Below are positions 8,615 through 17,080 of a stretch of DNA of 40,206 bases, in pieces. Every line of letters begins with the position of its first letter. Within the stretch, counting starts at the first letter, position 1. Below the pieces are notes generated by a model. That model saw only the letters and a program-made list of their open reading frames with translations. It searched no databases and had not been told where the DNA came from. This DNA comes from an uncultured Oscillospiraceae bacterium (GTDB lineage: Bacteria > Bacillota > Clostridia > Oscillospirales > Oscillospiraceae). The translations under genes and the position numbers were made by a program. Location: assembly GCA_944386985.1 (NCBI GenBank), contig CALXDD010000027.1, forward strand, positions 1 to 40,206. The letters are read 5' to 3'.

Positions 8615-10138
8615 ATGGCACAACCAGTTGTAGAAATCCGGCACGTATCCAAATATTTCGCCAAGGTCATCGCCAACAAGGACGTGTCCTTTACCGTCCA
8701 TCAGGGCGAGGTGGTGGCGCTGCTGGGGGAGAACGGCGCCGGTAAGAGCACCATTATGAAGATTCTCTATGGCCTGTACGGGGCGGATGAGGGAGAGATC
8801 CGCATTCGGGGGGAGGCGGTGCATATCAAGTCCCCCAAGGATGCCATGTCCCGGGGCGTGGCCATGATCCAGCAGCATTTCTCCCTGGTCCCCACCCACA
8901 CGGTGACGGAAAACATCATCCTCGGCAACGTCCACGGCCGCATCGCCATCAAGGAGTACGAGGAAAAAGTGAAGGCCATTGCGGAGAGCTACGGCTTTGA
9001 CGTTCCCGTGGACGCCAAGGTGGGAGATCTGGCCGTCGGCGTGCAGCAGAAGGTGGAGATCCTCAAGGCTCTGTACCTCAACGCCAGCATCCTCATTATG
9101 GATGAGCCCACCGCCGTGCTGACCCCCCAGGAGTCGGAGCACCTTATGGGCTTCATCCGGGAGTTCGCGGCCAAGGGCAACTGCGTCATCTTCATCACCC
9201 ACAAGATGAAGGAGGTCATGGAGGCGGCGGACCGCATCGTCATCATGCGCAGCGGCGTGGTGGTGGGCGATGTGCGCAAGGAGGATACCGACGAGGCGGA
9301 GCTGGCCCGGCTGATGATCGGCCAGGAGCTGACAGCTCCGGTCCGCACCCAGGCACCTGAGCGGTCAGAGGCTCCGGCGGTGCTGGAGCTGAAGGGCGTG
9401 TCCGCTCTGGGGCCGGAGAAGACGCCGGTTTTGCAGCAGGTGTCCTTCTCCGTCCATGCCGGTGAGATCTTCGGCATCGCCGGCGTCAGCGGCAACGGCC
9501 AGGACGAGGTGTGCGAGGTGATCTGCGGCTCCCGGCCCGTCACAGAGGGGGAGGTGGTCTACCGGGGGGAGGATATCACCCGCCAGACCATCCGCCAGCG
9601 CATTGACGGCGGCATCGGCTATGTGCCTGTGGACCGCTACCGGGACGGTATGATCATGGATATGACTCTGGCGGAAAATATCCTGCTGAAAAGCAGCTAC
9701 GGCGGCCGATGGACCTCCCGCGGCTTTATCTCCCAGAAGCGCCTCAACGATTACACCTCCCAGATCATCCGGGACCACCAGGTGAAGGCCACCGGCCCCA
9801 GCGATCTGGCCAGAAGCCTCTCCGGCGGCAACCAGCAGAAGGTGGTGCTGGCCCGGGAGATCGATGTGGGGCAGCATCTCCTGATTTTCAACCAGCCCAC
9901 CCGGGGCCTGGACATGGGCGCGGTGGACCGGATCCACCACACCATCCTCCAGGAGAGGGAGAAGGGCAAGGCGGTGCTGCTGGTGTCCACGGAGCTCAGT
10001 GAAATTTTTGAGATGTGCGACCGCATCGCCATCATGTACAAGGGACGGATCATGGGCATCTACCGCAACGGGGAGCTGAACACCCAGGAGATTGGTCTGA
10101 TGATGGCGGGCGTTGCCGCGGGAAAGGAGGGCCAGTGA
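8615..10138 (+). CDS. ABC transporter ATPase with two nucleotide-binding domains (nucleoside/sugar type)
   Basis: A 507-residue tandem ATPase of the RbsA / YufO (NupO) type. NBD1 has Walker A GENGAGKST at residues 38-46, a relaxed signature (LAVGVQQKVEI) and Walker B ILIMDEPTAVL. NBD2 has a degenerate Walker A (GVSGNGQDE), signature SLSGGNQQKVVLARE and a LLIFNQPTRGLD segment in which Gln replaces the usual catalytic-region Glu. Such asymmetry is normal in this family. The start at 8615 is preceded by AGAAGGAGG; a start at 8591 would lack a good binding site. It energises uptake through the two permeases that follow. Confidence 0.93.
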   Translation: MAQPVVEIRHVSKYFAKVIANKDVSFTVHQGEVVALLGENGAGKSTIMKILYGLYGADEGEIRIRGEAVHIKSPKDAMSRGVAMIQQHFSLVPTHTVTENIILGNVHGRIAIKEYEEKVKAIAESYGFDVPVDAKVGDLAVGVQQKVEILKALYLNASILIMDEPTAVLTPQESEHLMGFIREFAAKGNCVIFITHKMKEVMEAADRIVIMRSGVVVGDVRKEDTDEAELARLMIGQELTAPVRTQAPERSEAPAVLELKGVSALGPEKTPVLQQVSFSVHAGEIFGIAGVSGNGQDEVCEVICGSRPVTEGEVVYRGEDITRQTIRQRIDGGIGYVPVDRYRDGMIMDMTLAENILLKSSYGGRWTSRGFISQKRLNDYTSQIIRDHQVKATGPSDLARSLSGGNQQKVVLAREIDVGQHLLIFNQPTRGLDMGAVDRIHHTILQEREKGKAVLLVSTELSEIFEMCDRIAIMYKGRIMGIYRNGELNTQEIGLMMAGVAAGKEGQ

Positions 10139-10139
10139 G

Positions 10140-11222
10140 ATGAAACGCCTGAAAGAACGCTATGGCGAAGTGCTCCTTTTCAACATCGGCGCCGTGGTGG
10201 TGGGCCTCATTCTCAGCGCCTGCATGCTGCTGTTTATGAAGCTCAACCCCATCGAGGTGTACAGCTCCGCCTTTCTGAAGATCGTCACGGACAAGTACAC
10301 CATGGGCGAGGTGCTGGTGAAATCCACTCCCCTGGTCTTCACAGCCCTGGCCTTCGCCTTTACCTATAAGGCAAACCTTTTCAACATCGGCGCTCAGGGA
10401 CAGTTCTACGCCGGTTCCATTGTGGCCATCACGCTGTCCCTGCAGCTGGGGGCTGTGCTGCCCACGGGTCTGACGATTCTGCTGGTGCTGGTGGGCTCCT
10501 TCCTGGCCGGCGGCATTGTGGGCGCTCTCATCGGCTTTGCCAAGGCCCGCTTCAATGCCAATGAGTTTCTGGTCAGCATGATGTCCACCTATGTGGTCTC
10601 CGCCGTCATGGACTACCTGCTGCGCACGGTGCTGCGGGAGACCAAGGGCGAGTACCTCCAGACCGACCCCATCGACGCCAAAGCCTATCTCCCCAGTATC
10701 CTGCCGGGCACCCGGGTCCATCTGGGAACACTGCTGGCCATTCTCACCGCCATTTTGGTGTGGGTGCTGCTGTATAAGACCCCCTTGGGCTTCCGCATCC
10801 GGGCGGTGGGCAGCAACGCCACCGCGGCGGAGCTGGCAGGCATCCGCTCCAAAAGGATCTATGTCATCGCCTTTCTCATCAGCGGCGGTCTTGCCGGTAT
10901 GGCGGGCCTTACGGAGATCAACGGTGTGCAGCATATGCTGCTGCAGAACTTCAACAGCTCTATCGGCTCCTTCGGCATTGGCATCGCCATCCTGGCCAAC
11001 GGCCATCCTCTGGGCATTCTTTTTGCCTCGCTGCTCTTTGGTTTCATGAATATCATGGGTACCACCATGGGCCGGATGCCGGGACTCAACATCCCCTCCA
11101 GTATTATTGATCTCATCGAGGGGATCGTGATGATCTGCGTGATCATCTCCTATTTCCTTCGGGGCTACGTCCACAACCGCCGTGAGAAGCAGCGTCTGAG
11201 AAAGGCAGGTGCACAGAAATGA
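10140..11222 (+). CDS. ABC transporter permease, BMP/branched-chain type, subunit 1
   Basis: A 360-residue integral membrane protein with multiple hydrophobic helices, beginning with a TM segment at about 14-36. It carries the family pattern NLFNIGAQGQFYAG and, further on, TPLGFRIRAVGSNATAAELAGI, the cytoplasmic coupling region of the BPD_transp_2 family (NupP/YufP-like). The ATG at 10140 lies one base after the ATPase stop codon and has AAAGGAGG upstream. It overlaps the second permease by 4 bases, so translation is coupled. With the next gene it forms the heterodimeric membrane channel. Confidence 0.92.
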   Translation: MKRLKERYGEVLLFNIGAVVVGLILSACMLLFMKLNPIEVYSSAFLKIVTDKYTMGEVLVKSTPLVFTALAFAFTYKANLFNIGAQGQFYAGSIVAITLSLQLGAVLPTGLTILLVLVGSFLAGGIVGALIGFAKARFNANEFLVSMMSTYVVSAVMDYLLRTVLRETKGEYLQTDPIDAKAYLPSILPGTRVHLGTLLAILTAILVWVLLYKTPLGFRIRAVGSNATAAELAGIRSKRIYVIAFLISGGLAGMAGLTEINGVQHMLLQNFNSSIGSFGIGIAILANGHPLGILFASLLFGFMNIMGTTMGRMPGLNIPSSIIDLIEGIVMICVIISYFLRGYVHNRREKQRLRKAGAQK

Positions 11223-12133
11223 CCAACATTCTTTCCCGGGCCATCATGATGAGCACACCGCTTCTGCTGGGGTCTATCGCGGAGGTCTACGCCGAGCGCA
11301 CCGGCATGATGGTCACCGCCATCGAGGGCATTTTCCTGCTGGGCGCCTGGGGCGGCTTTGTGGGGACCTACATCACCGGCAGCCTGGCCGCAGGGATTCT
11401 GCTGGCCATTGTGTGCGGCACCCTTATGGCCGCCCTGTACGGCTTCATTACCATCCACATGAAGCAGCAGCAGATCGTTACCGGTACCGCCATCAACATC
11501 CTGGCGGGCGGCTTCTGCTCCTTCTTCCAGCGGGTGCTCTTCGGCATCCCCACCACCCCCCTGCAGATCGACGTGCTGGAGCCCATTTCCATCCCCCTGC
11601 TCTCCTCTATTCCGGTGCTGGGGCCCATGTTCTTCCAGCAAAATCTCCTGACCTACTTCGCCTATCTGGTGATCCCGGTGTCCTATTTCGTCCTCTTCAA
11701 GACCTCCCTTGGTCTTACCATCCGCTCCACCGGTGAAAATCCGGAGGCGGTGGATGTGGCGGGCCTGAATGTGAACCGCATTCGGTTTTTGACGGTGCTG
11801 GTGGCCGGCGCCATGGGCGGCCTTGCCGGGTCCTTCTACACGCTGGGCTACCTCGGCATGTTCACCACCGGTATCATCGGCGGCCGGGGCTGGATCGCCT
11901 TTGCCATCTGCTTCCTCGGAAACTGGAATCCCAAGGGCGCCGTGGTGGGCACCTTTGTGTTCGGGTTGGCGGAGGCTGTGGCCATCTATATCCAGTCCAT
12001 GAGCAACATCAACATCTTCCCCAACGAGCTGGTGATCGCACTGCCGTATATCCTGACCATCGTGCTGACGGTGGCCCGGAGCAACTTCAATGTGCCCGCC
12101 AAGCTGGGCGTTCCCTACAGCAAGGAAAATTAG
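11219..12133 (+). CDS. ABC transporter permease, BMP/branched-chain type, subunit 2
   Basis: A 304-residue BPD_transp_2 membrane protein similar to NupQ/YufQ. It begins near a TYAERTGM-like element (VYAERTGMMVTAIEGIFLLGAW), and the coupling segment reads TSLGLTIRSTGENPEAVDVAGL. GRGWIAFAICFLGNWNP near residues 222-238 is typical for the second permease of nucleoside-type systems. The start overlaps the stop of subunit 1 as ATGA. A strong terminator follows, so this is the last gene of the importer operon. Confidence 0.92.
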   Translation: MTNILSRAIMMSTPLLLGSIAEVYAERTGMMVTAIEGIFLLGAWGGFVGTYITGSLAAGILLAIVCGTLMAALYGFITIHMKQQQIVTGTAINILAGGFCSFFQRVLFGIPTTPLQIDVLEPISIPLLSSIPVLGPMFFQQNLLTYFAYLVIPVSYFVLFKTSLGLTIRSTGENPEAVDVAGLNVNRIRFLTVLVAGAMGGLAGSFYTLGYLGMFTTGIIGGRGWIAFAICFLGNWNPKGAVVGTFVFGLAEAVAIYIQSMSNINIFPNELVIALPYILTIVLTVARSNFNVPAKLGVPYSKEN

Positions 12134-12150
12134 ACCATGTACAGCCAAAG

Positions 12151-12182
12151 CGCCGCCGGATAAGAAATCCGGCGGCGTTTTC
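12151..12182 (+). terminator. Rho-independent terminator of the importer operon
   Basis: A 10-bp stem, CGCCGCCGGA with TCCGGCGGCG, and a 7-base loop, followed by TTTTC. The convergent minus-strand gene ends at 12187, so the hairpin may serve both sides. Confidence 0.82.
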
Positions 12183-12186
12183 CTGT

Positions 12187-13542
12187 TTATTTCCAGTAGG
12201 AGGTTACGGCTTCCCGAATCACAGACGCCTGTTCCTCCGTCAGCTGGGGGATCAGATCGGAGTAGAGGAGCAGCAGGTCCTTCTCCCAGCAGACCAGCAG
12301 CACGGGGGAACCGTCGGAGAGGGAGGCGGCGTACACCGCCTCAGCCTGCCAGCGGTCGTCCTCCACGAGTTCCATCTCCATCCACGGAAGCTCCTGCCGG
12401 CAAAGATCATAGAGAGGCGGGAAGGACACATGGACCATAGTGTACTCTAAGTAGGGCTGCTCCCCGGGCAGCTCCTCCTCCGGAGGACAGGTATGGTCAG
12501 CGCTGATTTTGGAGAGGAAGGGGGAGCGGCTGAGGCTGCGGGAGAAGGTGGAGTAGGGAAGCCCCTCGGTGCTGACGCCGATGTCCTCCAGCCGGAGGGG
12601 AATGGGATCGTCATAGATACCGTACCGGGCCTCCTCCCCTTCGTACCACCAGGCGGGCTCAATGGGCTGGAAGGTGGGCTGGGCCAGGGCCACCACAATG
12701 ATCCCGACGATCAGCACTCCGCCAATGAGAAGGGTGACGTTGCGGATGCTCTCCTCATCAAAGCCCCGCTCTCGCATCCACCAGACAGGAACATAGATGA
12801 GAAGGAGAAGAAGTACGGCAAATCCTCCCCCTACAAGCACAGCGGAGCCTCTGCCGCTGCGGAGAGAATACCACAGGGACTGGAGCAAAAAGACCGCTAT
12901 GATTGCGGTCACCCCCATCTCCATCCCACGGGAGAGGCGGAAAAAGCTGGGGGCACAGGACCCGCCCCGCTCCACCGACCGCTTCGACCGGCGCAGCCAG
13001 AGCGTCCAGGCCAGGAGATTTTCCGTCATGAGGAGGGCCAGCGCCGGCCAGATCGTCAGGAACAGCAGCGCGGCGGGGGACGACAGATATTGCAGGAGAT
13101 TTCTGGAGATGTTATAGCTCTGGAGCAGACACTGGAGAAGATAGAGGGCCAGCAAAAGCAAATTGACCCTGAGATTTTTCCGAAACACCGCCTGAATGGT
13201 CTCCAGCTTCTGCCTCTCGTCGGTCTCTAAGGGAACCGGGTTTGGCCGGTCCGTCACATAGATCTGCATCCGCAGCCACTGGGCCACATACTCCCACCCC
13301 GCGGTGGCGCAATACTCCGCCAGCTCCTGCTGGGCGAGAGTCATCGGCCCGCCGTAGACCGATGCTTCCGGGAAATAGGTGACGGCATAGGTGAGGGAGG
13401 CGGGCTCCCCCCGGCGAAAGCGCCAGAACATCTGCCCGGTCTTGCTGAGAAACCAGCCCTTTCGGGCCATGCGGCTGAGATATCGCTCCACAGCGTCGGC
13501 GTCCATAGGGCGGAAAAAACTCATGCGGTAAGTGTATTTCAT
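12187..13542 (-). CDS. DUF2812 membrane protein
   Basis: A 451-residue protein. The N-terminal 110 residues match the DUF2812 pattern (FFRPMDADAVERYLSRMARKGWFL, then WEYVAQW). About five hydrophobic helices follow, near residues 126-144, 155-185, 208-228, 236-258 and 268-286. The C-terminal part (about 290-451) is likely extracellular or peripheral. DUF2812 proteins are commonly encoded immediately downstream of a PadR regulator, as here, with a 4-base overlap (PadR stop within ATGA). Function is unknown; roles in membrane stress or peptide sensing have been proposed only loosely. Confidence 0.85.
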   Translation of the reverse strand: MKYTYRMSFFRPMDADAVERYLSRMARKGWFLSKTGQMFWRFRRGEPASLTYAVTYFPEASVYGGPMTLAQQELAEYCATAGWEYVAQWLRMQIYVTDRPNPVPLETDERQKLETIQAVFRKNLRVNLLLLALYLLQCLLQSYNISRNLLQYLSSPAALLFLTIWPALALLMTENLLAWTLWLRRSKRSVERGGSCAPSFFRLSRGMEMGVTAIIAVFLLQSLWYSLRSGRGSAVLVGGGFAVLLLLLIYVPVWWMRERGFDEESIRNVTLLIGGVLIVGIIVVALAQPTFQPIEPAWWYEGEEARYGIYDDPIPLRLEDIGVSTEGLPYSTFSRSLSRSPFLSKISADHTCPPEEELPGEQPYLEYTMVHVSFPPLYDLCRQELPWMEMELVEDDRWQAEAVYAASLSDGSPVLLVCWEKDLLLLYSDLIPQLTEEQASVIREAVTSYWK

Positions 13543-13868
13543 GGAGCGTCCTCCTCTCCTTGTCCCATCACGGCGTCAAAATCCCCGCAGAGCCGCCTGA
13601 GCCGCTCCGCCTCCTTCCGAAGTCTCGCCTCCCCGCTGTCCGTGAGGCAATACCGGCGTTTGCGCCCCTGGGTGGGCACCTCCCGAATCCAGCCCTCCCG
13701 GAGAAAATCCTCCAGCAGGGTGTACAGGGTGCCGGGACCGATGGCCACCAGTCCCCCGGTGAGCTGGGCTACCGCCTCCATGACATCCACGCCGCAGCGC
13801 TCCTCCCGAAGGCACAGGAGAATGTAGAACATCTGCTCTGTCAGGGTTTGAAATTTCTCTCTGGCCAC
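13539..13868 (-). CDS. PadR-family transcriptional regulator
   Basis: A 109-residue winged-helix repressor. The core contains TEQMFYILLCLREERCGVDVMEAV and the wing region GPGTLYTLLEDFLREGWI, followed by GRKRRYCLTDSGEARL, all diagnostic of PadR. The chosen start is GTG at 13868, 7 bases after GGGGAGG; a TTG at 13886 is possible but lacks a binding site. Translation is coupled to the DUF2812 gene. The promoter upstream carries two copies of a 13-bp operator-like repeat, so autoregulation is likely (inference). Confidence 0.9.
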   Translation of the reverse strand: MAREKFQTLTEQMFYILLCLREERCGVDVMEAVAQLTGGLVAIGPGTLYTLLEDFLREGWIREVPTQGRKRRYCLTDSGEARLRKEAERLRRLCGDFDAVMGQGEEDAP

Positions 13869-13890
13869 GGTTTGCCTCCCCTCCAATATT

Positions 13891-13941
13891 GATATTCGAT
13901 ATTTACAGCTTCACTATAGCATCGATATTCGATATTGTCAA
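13891..13941 (-). promoter_or_regulatory. PadR operon promoter with a duplicated operator-like repeat
   Basis: On the minus strand, TTGACA (13936-13941) and TATAGT (13913-13918) are 17 bases apart. The 13-mer GATATTCGATATT occurs identically at 13891-13903 and 13924-13936, 33 bp apart (about three helical turns). One copy lies between -35 and -10 and the other downstream of -10. On the coding strand each copy contains tandem AATATC half-sites. It is the natural binding site candidate for the PadR protein. Confidence 0.75.
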
Positions 13942-13984
13942 GGGCATCTTGCCCCTCTTCAGACGCACCTTGGGGGAACCGCTC

Positions 13985-14013
13985 TTGCGGCGGGGTGGGA
14001 AATCCGGTATGCT
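13985..14013 (+). promoter_or_regulatory. Probable promoter of the LytTR-DUF3021 operon
   Basis: TTGCGG at 13985-13990 and TATGCT at 14008-14013 with a 17-base spacer, 47 bases before the LytTR start. It is divergent from the PadR promoter. Confidence 0.5.
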
Positions 14014-14060
14014 GTAGATGTCAAAGGCCGATGACCAGGAAACGAGAGGAGGCGGAGGAT

Positions 14061-14507
14061 ATGAAAATCACCGTGGACCAGACCGGCGGCGAGGAGGTGG
14101 AGGTGATCCTCCGGTGCCGGGAGGTGGACGAGGAGGTGCTGCGGCTGCTGGCCCTGCTGCGCTCGGGGCTTCAGAGGCTGTGCGTCTGGGACGAGAGGCG
14201 GCAGACCGTGCTGCTGAACCCGGCGGAGGTGGTCTGGTGCGAGACGGTGGAGGACCACACCTTCGTCTACACCGACCAGGCGCTTTACCAGACAGGTCTC
14301 AGTCTTGGAGAGCTGGAGAGCCGCTGGGGGGACCTGGGGTTTTTCCGGGCAGGGAAGTCGGCGGTGGTGAATCTCCACCAGATCCGCAGTCTCAAAAGCT
14401 GCGGCGGACGGATCGAGGCGGCTCTCCCCACCGGGGAGCGGCTGATGGTCTCCCGCCACTACGCGCCCCTGCTGCGCCAGCGGCTGGGGCAGGAAGGGAG
14501 TGTGTGA
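14061..14507 (+). CDS. LytTR-domain DNA-binding regulator without a receiver
   Basis: A 148-residue protein with a short N-terminal acidic region (1-45) and a LytTR DNA-binding domain (about 48-145). The domain is shown by LLNPAEVVWCETVEDHTFVYT, GFFRAGKSAVVNLHQIRSL and the C-terminal GERLMVSRHYAPLLRQRL. There is no phospho-receiver. Stand-alone LytTR proteins of this size are usually encoded with a DUF3021 membrane protein, which follows 2 bases after the stop. They are thought to be controlled by the membrane partner. ATG follows GAGGAGGCGGAGG. Confidence 0.88.
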   Translation: MKITVDQTGGEEVEVILRCREVDEEVLRLLALLRSGLQRLCVWDERRQTVLLNPAEVVWCETVEDHTFVYTDQALYQTGLSLGELESRWGDLGFFRAGKSAVVNLHQIRSLKSCGGRIEAALPTGERLMVSRHYAPLLRQRLGQEGSV

Positions 14508-14509
14508 GC

Positions 14510-14947
14510 ATGAATGGATTTTTGCGGTGGTACCGGTGGGGTCTCGGCATGAAGTATCACATGGGGATCTATACCGTGGGACTGATTTTCTGCAAAGGGG
14601 TGGTGAACGCCCTCATGGGGGAGTACGAGGTGGATTCCCTCACCATGCTGGAAATGCTGATCGGCTCTCTGCTCTTCGCCTCGGCGGAGACGGCTCTTTT
14701 TCCGGGCGGGCTGGACCAGCCCCAGCCCCGGGGGAGGACGGCGCTCTGGGCGGCGCTGGGAAACCTTCTGTATGTGGGAGGGGCGCTGGCATTGGGATGG
14801 TTCCGGGGAATCCCACTGTGGGGGGGCCTGGTGCTGATTTTGATTTTGGAGGCGGGGCTTTTCGCCATGTGGTTTGGAATCAATGTGGCCATGCAGGCGG
14901 ATACGGCGGATCTGAACCGCCGTCTTCGGGACTATCAGCAGGAGTGA
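14510..14947 (+). CDS. DUF3021 four-helix membrane protein
   Basis: A 145-residue protein with four hydrophobic segments (about 18-36, 46-64, 82-100 and 106-127) and a short charged C-terminus. This is the size and layout of DUF3021, the usual partner of stand-alone LytTR regulators. Its start codon is 2 bases after the LytTR stop, with AGGAAGGGAG just upstream inside that gene, so expression is coupled. It probably inhibits or senses for the LytTR protein at the membrane (family-based inference). Confidence 0.82.
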   Translation: MNGFLRWYRWGLGMKYHMGIYTVGLIFCKGVVNALMGEYEVDSLTMLEMLIGSLLFASAETALFPGGLDQPQPRGRTALWAALGNLLYVGGALALGWFRGIPLWGGLVLILILEAGLFAMWFGINVAMQADTADLNRRLRDYQQE

Positions 14948-14953
14948 ATAGAA

Positions 14954-14982
14954 AGCGGCAGGCGGGATTCCCGCCTGCCGCT
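14954..14982. terminator. Convergent hairpin between DUF3021 and the flavoprotein gene
   Basis: A perfect 13-bp GC-rich stem (AGCGGCAGGCGGG with its complement) and a 3-base loop lie between convergent genes. T-runs are short on both sides, so termination efficiency is uncertain. Confidence 0.65.
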
Positions 14983-14987
14983 GCGCT

Positions 14988-15482
14988 TTATCCGAGAGGT
15001 TCTGTTGTGATGTGGGCTTTGGCGGTGTAGGTCTCCGCCTCCAGGGCCAATACGGTGACCTCCCGGGTCATCTCCTCCGTGATGGAGAACGCCCGGCCTG
15101 TCTGGTGGGTCATGATGACAGCCATGGCCTCCGCCTTTTCCCGGCTGTCCTCCACAAACCGAACCGTTCCTCGGCCGGTGACGCACTGGTAGTCGCAGCT
15201 GTAGGTGCAGGCCTTGTCCCCCTCGCCGGTGAGCCGCCAGCCCCGGTCCATCTCAAAGGCGCAGCGGGGGTCTGCTCGGAGGGCGTCGATCTTCCGCCCC
15301 TCCCCGGCGCAGTGGAAATAGAGGGTCAGCTTCTCCCCCTCCCACTTGGCCCCGTGGCTCATGGGCACGATGTACAGCCCCTCCCGGTCCTCCATGGCAA
15401 GGCGGCAGATTTTGCAGGACATTACGATCTCCTGAATGGCGGCCAGGTCCTTCACCTGCCGCTTGGCTCGGCGCATCTCCAT
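14988..15482 (-). CDS. Pyridoxamine 5'-phosphate oxidase-family (NimA-like) flavoprotein
   Basis: A 164-residue protein of the split-barrel flavin-binding fold. It starts MEMRRAKRQV, followed by EIVMSCKICRLAM and YIVPMSHGAKW, the pattern of NimA-like proteins, then LYFHCAGEGRKIDALRADPRCAFEM and GRGTVRFVED. NimA-type proteins bind FMN and may reduce nitro-compounds, but many members have unknown substrates. Its ATG overlaps the threonine aldolase stop by one base (TAATG), so the two are co-translated. Confidence 0.88.
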   Translation of the reverse strand: MEMRRAKRQVKDLAAIQEIVMSCKICRLAMEDREGLYIVPMSHGAKWEGEKLTLYFHCAGEGRKIDALRADPRCAFEMDRGWRLTGEGDKACTYSCDYQCVTGRGTVRFVEDSREKAEAMAVIMTHQTGRAFSITEEMTREVTVLALEAETYTAKAHITTEPLG

Positions 15483-16504
15483 TATGCGTTCTCCTCCATA
15501 AATTTTAGTAGGGCGTCCACATCCTCCCCCCGGGTGGCCCAGGAGGTGACGAAGCGGACGCAGACCCCATGGTCATCCCGGCTCTGCACCTCAAAGGCGC
15601 ATTCCTCCCGGAGCCGCTCCTCCTGGGTGGGGGTCAGAATAGGAAAGATCTGGTTGGAGGGGGAGTTCACCGCCATGGAATAGCCCAGTTCCAGAAGCCC
15701 CTGGCGGAGCTTTGCCGCCATGGCGTTGGCGTGGCGGGCCAGCTGGAGATAGAGACCGTCCCGCAGCACCGCGTCGAACTGGACCCCCAGCAGGCGGCCC
15801 TTGGCCAGAATAGCCCCCTGCTGCTTCATGGCGTGGCGGAAGTGGGGGAACAGGGCGGGATTGGTCAGCACCAGCGCCTCCCCGAAAAGAAGGCCGTTTT
15901 TGGTGCCGCCGATGGTGAAGGCGTCGCAGAGCCGGGCATAGTCGGCAAAGGAGGTGTCCGCCCCCTCCACCGTCATGGCGGAGGCAAGCCTTGCGCCGTC
16001 GCAGTAGAGCAGCAGCCCCAGCTCCCGGCAGCAGCCGCTGAGGGCGGTGAGCTCGGAGAGGCTGTACACAGTCCCCACCTCCGTGGTGTTGGAGATGTAC
16101 ACCAGCCGGGGCAGCACCATGTGCTCGTCGCAGTGGCGTTCCACGGCGGCGCGGACCAGTCCGGCGGTCAGCTTTCCGTCCTGGACGGGCAGGGCCAGGA
16201 TCTTGTGGCCGTTTTGCTCGATGGCGCCGGTCTCGTGGACGCAGATATGGCCGGTGTCGGCGGCGATCACCGCCTCATAGGGGCGGAGAAAGGCGCCGAT
16301 GGCGGTCTTGTTCACCTGGGTGCCTCCCACCAGGAAATGGACCTGGGCCTCCGGAGCCTCGCAGAGGGAGCGGATGGCATCTGCCGCCGCGGCGCAGAAC
16401 TGATCGGTGCCGTAACCGGCGGTGGGAATGAGATTGGTGTCCGCCAGGGCGTCCAGCACCTGGGGGCAGGCTCCCTCGGAGTAGTCATTGCGGAAGTAGA
16501 GCAT
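15482..16504 (-). CDS. Low-specificity L-threonine aldolase family, PLP-dependent
   Basis: A 340-residue PLP enzyme cleaving L-threonine or allo-threonine to glycine and acetaldehyde. The N-terminus MLYFRNDYSEG is typical of the family. The PLP-ring stacking region is HICVHETGA, the cofactor-binding Asp is in LLYCDGARLASAM, and the Schiff-base lysine is K202 in TIGGTKNGLLFGE. The start at 16504 has GGAGG 8 bases upstream; in-frame upstream Met codons lack a site. It is the first gene of a two-gene operon with the NimA-like gene. Confidence 0.9.
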   Translation of the reverse strand: MLYFRNDYSEGACPQVLDALADTNLIPTAGYGTDQFCAAAADAIRSLCEAPEAQVHFLVGGTQVNKTAIGAFLRPYEAVIAADTGHICVHETGAIEQNGHKILALPVQDGKLTAGLVRAAVERHCDEHMVLPRLVYISNTTEVGTVYSLSELTALSGCCRELGLLLYCDGARLASAMTVEGADTSFADYARLCDAFTIGGTKNGLLFGEALVLTNPALFPHFRHAMKQQGAILAKGRLLGVQFDAVLRDGLYLQLARHANAMAAKLRQGLLELGYSMAVNSPSNQIFPILTPTQEERLREECAFEVQSRDDHGVCVRFVTSWATRGEDVDALLKFMEENA

Positions 16505-16582
16505 GGAAATAACCTCCATAAGAATCATATAGTTTTCCACAGGATCTGTGGTGGGGCAGGCAGCAAGACAGGGGCCATGCCG

Positions 16583-16963
16583 CTACTGCGAAGCCGCCCC
16601 TTCAAAGAGCGCACCGCCGTAGCCAGAGGACGGGGTAAAGTCTTTTTGCGGCGTGCCCGTCCCCGGAAGGTCTACCAGAACATATTTGCCGCTTTTCTGC
16701 TGCTGAAATACATAGCACAGGTCCGGCTCATCGGGGAAACGCACCTGCCACCGCCAGGTGAGGAACGGGGAGAAATAACTGTCCCGCAGCAAGGTCAGGT
16801 TTTCCCGGGTAATATCGTAGCCCGCTTCTTCGCACATGGCGATCAACTGGTTGCGCTGATTCATTTCCAGGGTTATGCGGCTTTCATAAAAGATTTTGGC
16901 GCCGATGGACACGACGCAGACGATCAGGAGACCGGAGAGAAAGAGTATGCCCTTGGTTTTCAT
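16583..16963 (-). CDS. Small membrane-anchored protein of unknown function
   Basis: A 126-residue protein with an N-terminal hydrophobic helix (GILFLSGLLIVCVVSIGA, residues 5-22). The rest is predicted outside the membrane and ends in a Gly/Ala-rich tail. The segment SPFLTWRWQVRFPDEPDLCYVFQQQKSGKYVLVD suggests a small beta-rich domain. I recognise no family. The start is ATG 16963, 9 bases after AAAGGA. Its own promoter (17028-17056) supports it being real, although it sits inside a longer open frame on the same strand that has no start signal. Confidence 0.7.
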   Translation of the reverse strand: MKTKGILFLSGLLIVCVVSIGAKIFYESRITLEMNQRNQLIAMCEEAGYDITRENLTLLRDSYFSPFLTWRWQVRFPDEPDLCYVFQQQKSGKYVLVDLPGTGTPQKDFTPSSGYGGALFEGAASQ

Positions 16964-17027
16964 CGAGACACATCCTTTCTGCCGCAAGCCTTGTGGATAT
17001 GACCTGGATGATGGATGTTCCAGTAAC

Positions 17028-17056
17028 AGCATAGCATGAAATGTGGGATTTCTCAA
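17028..17056 (-). promoter_or_regulatory. Promoter of the small anchored protein
   Basis: On the minus strand, TTGAGA (17051-17056) and TATGCT (17028-17033) are 17 bases apart. It is back to back with the helicase promoter at 17081. Confidence 0.6.
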
Positions 17057-17080
17057 GGAAATTTCCGGTGCAATGGTCCA

